Origin: Lichtheimia corymbifera B2541
Taxonomy: Eukaryota; Mucoromycota; Mucoromycetes; Mucorales; Lichtheimiaceae
Length of the DNA: 11,328 nt
Reading direction: 5' to 3'
NCBI GenBank assembly: GCA_000697475.1
Contig: JNEU01000629.1
Coordinates: forward strand, 1-11,328
Position 1 is the first letter of the stretch. The number at the start of each line of letters is the position of its first letter. Below the pieces are notes generated by a model. The model was not told the origin of the DNA, did not search any database, and worked only from the letters and a program-made list of their open reading frames with translations. The position numbers and the translations under genes were made by a program. Below, one piece after another: positions 7,617-11,328 of this stretch.

Positions 7617-9513
7617 GCGACGAGAGAAAGGTTTCTCTTTACTTGAAACACCAATGGACTCGTTGTTGTCAATGCCGTCACCATCGGCCACCAGTACTGT
7701 GTTGGCCAATTCGGAGTCACCAACACTGCTTGTTTCACCTTCTGCTGCCGTAAATACCGGATCACTGATGGAATCAATCGCCATGGTGGATGAAGATAAA
7801 GACCCTTCTTCGGCCAAACTTGCTTGAACGCATCTATTGCTTGAGCATTCTTGTCTGGTTGCCAACTCCAAAACCTCGGTAGGCGTGCATTCTCTGATGA
7901 GGCAAATGCGTCGATCTTCATCTTCCCCCATGTCTTGGTCACGTGGTTGAAAAACCGACGAGGGAGAGTGTACTCGTACACTGGTTTCTTGATACGGCTC
8001 AACTTGTCGGCTACCTTGTTCTCCACACCAGCGATGTGTTGGTACTTGATTTGGATATTGTACTTGAGGCAAATCTCGTATATATCCAAAGCCAGATCTT
8101 GTAGGATTGGTGATGCTGTACCTCCATCCTTGCTGCTGTATTTCAGGGCGGTAACATTGTCCGTGTACAAATGGAAAATGGCATTCGGGTTCTTGGGAGC
8201 TAGCTCTTGTAATGCAAAAAGGATGGTCTTCAACTCGCGTGCATTGATCGACAACGTCTTCTCTTGTTGGCTCCAAAAGCCGTAAAATTCTCCCTTGTTG
8301 CTGGCTATGCCCCAACCAGTGTCTGATGCATCCGTATATATAGTCACTGTAGGTGTCTCCAGATCCTTGGGATGCATTGGTAAGCCATTTCTGAACCCTG
8401 CCATTTGCTGCCACCACATCAGCTCTTGTTTTGCTTGTGAGGAAAGAGGACAAGAGGCTTCCCAATCCTGATTGGTCAAATTGAGAGCTTTCGATAGATC
8501 CCGTTGAAGATAGCGGACATGAAGCAACGCATCGCCTATTGCTGGAATCATTGAAGTAATCTTGCCCAGCATCCCCGCTATCCACCTGCATGTGTGTGAT
8601 GTCTTCATAGCTTGCTTGATCCTGATCATCAGCTTTGTCATCTTGTCCTTGGGCACACTGATTGTCAAGGTGGAAGTGTTGAAGGTGAACCCCAAATAAT
8701 CTTGGATGTGTGATGGTGTCAAGCAGCTTTTCTTCCAATTGATTATAAAGCCTAGCTCCGACAAATGACGAATCACCGTGGCCATGGTCTGGTGCATCTC
8801 TGCTTTTGACTTGGTGAGTATGCAAATGTCGTCCAAATAATAGACCATCCGAATACCTTGTTGGCGTAATCCTTCCACGGCATAACGCATCAATTTGGAG
8901 AAGACCCTTGGTGCCACACTCAAGCCAAATGGGAGAGATCGGTATTGGTAGATTGTATCTCGATGTCGGAATGAAAGATAACGCTCGATTCCTCGTGAAT
9001 AGGCACCACCACGTACGCATCTTTCAGATCCAATTTCGCAAGCCAATCGTCCTTCTCTATTAGATCCCGCAACGCTGGTACGCCTTCCATTTTGAAATGA
9101 TGGCATTGGATGAACTGATTGATGCGTTTGCAATCCAAAATGGGCCGGATCTTGTTTGGCTCTTTGATCGTAAAGAAGTTGGAAAGAAAACGATCGTCTT
9201 GGGTGGGTGATATTTCTATCACCTTGGAATTGAGAAATGTTGCTACAGCTTGATCCACATGGGTCTGGTCCTCTGGTGACAATTGGATTTGACGAGCCTT
9301 CCACGGAATCGGTTGCTTGTGAAACTGTAACCGATAGCCTTCTTGTACCACTGTCTGTGCCCATTTGTGCCACTTGTGCTTGTGCCATGCTGTTGCAAAC
9401 CTTGTCAATCTGCCACCCGGATGGATCCCGTCTTCCGGAATATGATAATGTTGGCAATCCTTCATAGGTAATGGTGAGCCAACTTGGTGGTGGGATTGTT
9501 TTTCCCCCTTCAT
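7577..9513 (-). pseudogene. DIRS reverse transcriptase / RNase H, frameshifted within RT
   Basis: Makes DNA from the element RNA and removes the RNA. It starts at ATG 9513, overlapping the Gag stop as ATGA. Frame one (to about 8985) has RT fingers (IEISPTQDDRFLSNFFTI, KIRPILDCKRIN) and motif A LDLKDAY (161-167). Around 8981-8990 the homology jumps frame: one base seems lost after EES, and RYLSFRHRD, YQYRSLPFGLSVAPRVFSK and the motif C box YYLDD continue in a frame running to 7577. RNase H follows, with TIYTDAS (about 8330), NARELK, HLYTDN (about 8165) and ending with VADKLSR. The last ~90 residues (DAFASSENARLPRF, LHPPWRLIPSVI, TPNWPTQYWWP) resemble the Dam-like methyltransferase region reported for DIRS elements, a weaker call. 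Total about 645 codons. The break lies between motifs A and B, so as read no full RT is made. Confidence 0.9.
8000..8350 (-). other. RNase H domain within the DIRS RT ORF
   Basis: Approximate domain span. The acidic residues are visible in order: D in TIYTDASDTGWG, E in NARELKTILFAL, D in HLYTDNVTAL, and D in ENKVADKLSR. This set is the usual RNase H active site and appears complete. Confidence 0.8.
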
Positions 9514-10277
9514 TGGTTGGTGGTGTGGTCGGGATCGGTGTTGTATTCTTTCGGTCTAGAGGGATTGTGATGGTGTTTCCCGAAAAAAGATTTTCTCGCA
9601 CCCCTGTAGAAAGGCTTGCCTCTATTGCTGTTGAATCCTGGTCTAGATCCATAAGATCGATATCCACCTGAAACTTTCCTCTCGATTGACTCCTGGTACC
9701 TTGTATCGAAAATCTCTTTGACAGCCTCTGTAGAGAATGCCAAGTCTTTGTCGTCTTCGTCTTCGATGTCAATGTATCTGACTGCTGCTGGCAATCTAAG
9801 AGTCTTTCTAATTGTTTCCTTTGTATCATGGTCAATGGCTTTGCCACTGCCAAAGGAGAACACTGCGAGGCGTCTTGCTCGTTCAAGAATGTTGGCCAAT
9901 GTGTCTTCATCGCCTGATTCGATCCCTCTGCTGATGATAAATTGGAGGTCTTCATATATCTCGGTGGCTGCTCGGCCTGCTTGCCTGAGCTTGTCTGCAT
10001 CCTTGTATCTTGCTTGAATGGCGGTATGTACGTCCATGCTCCTTTTCTTGAGCTCAGGAATGAACTCCTTGTTGATGGCACCTGACTGGGTCCATTTTCC
10101 TCCTGAATAGGACTTGATGTCTTTGGTAAATCTCTTAAGGTTTTTCTCCATGGTGGTCTTGGAAGTGGTTTCCAGATCTTCGAAGATTGCTTCTGGTAAC
10201 TCCTCTTGGATTCTGACACGTCTTGCGAGTTCCAAGAGCTCTTGGATTTGTTGGGTTGACAATTCATTGATATCCAT
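9510..10277 (-). CDS. DIRS Gag-like structural protein
   Basis: The 255-residue first ORF of the element starts at ATG 10277 (MDINELSTQQIQELLELARR). It is expected to package element RNA, the job of DIRS ORF1, but I see no named domain. Residues 1-30 and 85-145 look helical. An acidic patch (YIDIEDEDDKDLAF) lies near residue 165. From about residue 205 the protein becomes rich in G, R, S, Y and F (VSGGYRSYGSRPG, NRGKPFYRGARKS), an RGG-like, basic tail suited to RNA binding; no zinc knuckle is present. It ends in ATGA shared with the RT start, suggesting translation by stop and restart. A second frame is also open across the whole gene, but has no protein-like features. No break in the ORF. 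Confidence 0.82.
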   Translation of the reverse strand: MDINELSTQQIQELLELARRVRIQEELPEAIFEDLETTSKTTMEKNLKRFTKDIKSYSGGKWTQSGAINKEFIPELKKRSMDVHTAIQARYKDADKLRQAGRAATEIYEDLQFIISRGIESGDEDTLANILERARRLAVFSFGSGKAIDHDTKETIRKTLRLPAAVRYIDIEDEDDKDLAFSTEAVKEIFDTRYQESIERKVSGGYRSYGSRPGFNSNRGKPFYRGARKSFFGKHHHNPSRPKEYNTDPDHTTNQ

Positions 10278-10301
10278 GAATATCCACGACTGCGCGGCTT
10301 A

Positions 10302-10387
10302 GAAAGATATGAGGAACCAATATAGATTTCTTTTTGTTTATTTTATATTTCTGAGAATAAAGCGCGGATAGAATGATTCTACCACAT
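10302..10387 (-). repeat. DIRS right inverted terminal repeat (86 bp)
   Basis: Exact reverse complement of 6358-6443 over all 86 bases, with no mismatch. Perfect identity points to a young insertion or one copied from the other end during replication. Confidence 0.95.
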
Positions 10388-10436
10388 CGATTGGCGACCT
10401 GGAGTCACCTCGGATTGTCGTAGGTACGACCGACAA
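10388..10436. repeat. DIRS right terminal extension (49 bp)
   Basis: Reverse complement of 6541-6589 with one mismatch. It contains a short inverted pair TTGTCG...CGACAA (10415-10436), a possible recombinase site at the end. Similarity stops after 10436, fixing the right boundary. Confidence 0.88.
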
Positions 10437-10781
10437 CCCGATTTCACAAAACAGCAAATGGCACGCAACGCCGCTGCCATTGTACGCCAAGCTCTCACCC
10501 CTGACTCCGTTTTGTTCACTGTTCCCACTTCTGCTTTCGCTCATCGTTCTGACGTATATAAGGCTATTGAAACTCAAATCGGGCCTTTAGAAGATGTTCG
10601 CCCACTTAGTCTCTATGATGTGCGCACCCGCCGCGATTTTTTGATTGAGGCAAAATTTGCAGAGGCAGCCCAAACCGATGCAGCAACCAACAGAGGCATT
10701 ACGATCAATGATGTTGTATATCAAGCTTCGCCATCATTCGTTGGAGCTGAAAATCCTTTGATTCGTGTGCAATTGAATTTA
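10437..10781 (+). pseudogene. LINE copy 2 ORF1, continuation after DIRS, 3'-truncated
   Basis: Begins at the first base after DIRS and continues ORF1 in phase: PDFTKQQMARNAAAIVRQ, LTPDSVLF, YDVRTRRDFLIEAKF, NPLIRVQLNL. By hand count about two thirds of residues match copy 1 over a 72-residue stretch, so the two LINEs are different subfamilies or old relatives. Similarity ends at about 10781, well before the zinc knuckles and all of ORF2. The frame runs on to a stop at 10881-10883, but that tail is unrelated sequence. The 3' loss is unusual, since LINEs normally lose 5' ends, so a deletion or another insertion or rearrangement removed the rest. Confidence 0.85.
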
Positions 10782-10800
10782 ATGCAAGGGAATTACTACG

Positions 10801-11082
10801 CCCGCACCAAAATCCCATCTCACCCGCACCAAAAAACTAGGCATGCTAGTCATATACTCAGATCAGCCAATAATATGAAGTGATATAAACACAGCACCTT
10901 TCTGCCCTCGCTGGCATAATATCACGTGCATTATTCATCATACCCGCACCATTTTCGCATTCGGGTCTTTCATGCAACGCATTCATCACGTCACGTGTAT
11001 ATATCCACCATGCCCGCACCATTTTTGCACTCGAGTCTTTCATGCAATGCATCCATCATGGCACATGTATACATGCACAATT
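10801..11082. repeat. CCCGCACC repeat cluster, including two 70-bp tandem units
   Basis: The word CCCGCACC occurs at 10801, 10823, 10943 and 11013, each followed by A or AA. The last two start similar 70-bp units (10943-11012 and 11013-11082), sharing CGCACCATTTT, a GAGTCTTTCATGCAA-like stretch, CATC and an ACGTGTATA/ACATGTATA tract. Part of a third unit may precede them (ATCACGTGCATTATTCATCATA, 10921-10942). No coding capacity is credible here. This may be the end of another repeat family that abuts the LINE truncation. Confidence 0.65.
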
Positions 11083-11328
11083 TACAACTATGCACAAAGC
11101 ATACATGCTATACTTTGCAATTCATTTCACTTGTAAATATTATACTCGCTTTTGTATGAATAATATCGCCAGGTCATCCCATGATAAAAAGGGTGCAATA
11201 GTTGGAAACCACATAACATGTGGCATTCTTAGTGAGTAACCCTTTAATCTATTATGGTAGCTGATGATTTTACCTTCATGATCGTGATTTTGATGGTATG
11301 ATGTATACAATGGATAACGCCAAATACC
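11083..11328. other. A+T-rich DNA with no recognised feature
   Basis: I see no gene, tRNA, long repeat or element end. A short CACATAACATGTGG near-palindrome lies at about 11211-11223. The open frames here are short and overlap the repeat region. Confidence 0.4.

Larger units (their letters stand above)
6329..10436 (-). mobile_element. Complete DIRS-type tyrosine-recombinase retrotransposon (4,108 bp)
   Basis: Defined by structure and content. It has perfect 86-bp inverted terminal repeats (6358-6443 and 10302-10387), unique outer extensions of 29 bp (6329-6357) and 49 bp (10388-10436), and an internal complementary region (6503-6597) that joins the complements of both. Genes on minus, in order: Gag-like, RT/RNase H, tyrosine recombinase. 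This is the DIRS plan: the RNA is copied into a circular DNA, using the internal region to rebuild the ends, and the recombinase inserts the circle. The two end-derived halves abut inside the internal region at 6540/6541, which fixes the termini at 6329 and 10436. No target-site duplication is present, as expected. One RT frameshift makes this copy probably non-autonomous as read. Confidence 0.95.
10278..10436 (-). promoter_or_regulatory. DIRS 5' region: right terminal repeat and extension, presumed promoter
   Basis: For a minus-strand transcript this is the upstream end. It holds the right terminal repeat, the 49-bp extension and a 24-bp leader before the Gag ATG at 10277. TA-rich tracts occur in the repeat (10320-10350). 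Promoter activity from the terminal repeat is known for DIRS-1 of Dictyostelium; here it is only inferred. Confidence 0.5.

Noticed and set aside
8986..9000. Programmed -1 frameshift for DIRS RT
   Set aside because: No slippery heptamer or following structure seen, and the site is inside the catalytic fold; mutation or sequence error is more likely, pending copy comparison.
7617..9020. An 835-residue recombinase starting at 9020
   Set aside because: The 468 residues before 7616 are the out-of-frame reading of RT/RNase H and show no recombinase features.
8986..10267. RT reading frame extended upstream through gag to 10267
   Set aside because: The true RT N-terminus with fingers and motif A lies in the 9513-8920 frame; the extension is low-complexity shadow of gag.
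6329..10436. LTR retrotransposon
   Set aside because: No direct terminal repeats, protease or DDE integrase; inverted ends, an internal complementary region and a tyrosine recombinase identify DIRS.
10858..11239. Small ORFs at the right edge
   Set aside because: They are short, overlap on both strands and follow the CCCGCACC repeats; none has recognisable motifs.

Overview
This window is eukaryotic repeat DNA made almost entirely of nested retrotransposons. I see no host gene, rRNA, tRNA or CRISPR array. An early-diverging fungus, probably Mucoromycota, fits best because DIRS-type and L1/Tx1-type elements occur together there. That placement is inferred from element content, not from a marker gene.

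Layout. (1) 1 to about 5380, minus strand: a nearly full-length L1/Tx1-like LINE (copy 1). It has a 5' leader, ORF1 (CCHC zinc-knuckle protein), ORF2 (AP-type endonuclease, reverse transcriptase, C-terminal CCHC), and a 3' end with AATAAA and the start of a poly(A) tail. ORF1 is intact. ORF2 carries one frameshift near its N-terminus and one in-frame TGA between endonuclease and reverse transcriptase. (2) 5380-5560: A+T-rich spacer. (3) 5560-5945: a 386-bp non-coding element with perfect 42-bp terminal inverted repeats and several internal palindromes built on one motif (a MITE or foldback element of no family I recognise). (4) About 6018-10781, plus strand: a second, diverged LINE (copy 2), head-to-head with copy 1. 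It is truncated inside ORF1 and is split by (5).

(5) 6329-10436, minus strand: a structurally complete DIRS-type (tyrosine-recombinase) retrotransposon. It has perfect 86-bp inverted terminal repeats, unequal terminal extensions of 29 and 49 bp, and an internal complementary region that joins complements of both extensions. That region fixes the element ends to the base. The element encodes a Gag-like protein, RT/RNase H with a possible methyltransferase-like tail, and a tyrosine recombinase. There is no target-site duplication: the bases on either side (gaagat / cccgat) join so that the LINE ORF1 frame is exactly restored. The RT has one frameshift between its motif A and motif B.

(6) 10782-11328: sequence beyond the LINE truncation, with CCCGCACC-containing repeats (two 70-bp units and two shorter copies), then A+T-rich DNA with no gene I can support.

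Order of events, inferred: copy 2 came first and DIRS inserted into it. Copy 1 has only three visible features of decay or none outside ORF2, and the DIRS repeats are identical, so both look fairly young. Each element has just one or two ORF-breaking changes. The proteins would act in two independent transposition routes: target-primed reverse transcription for the LINE, and circular DNA plus site-specific recombination for DIRS.
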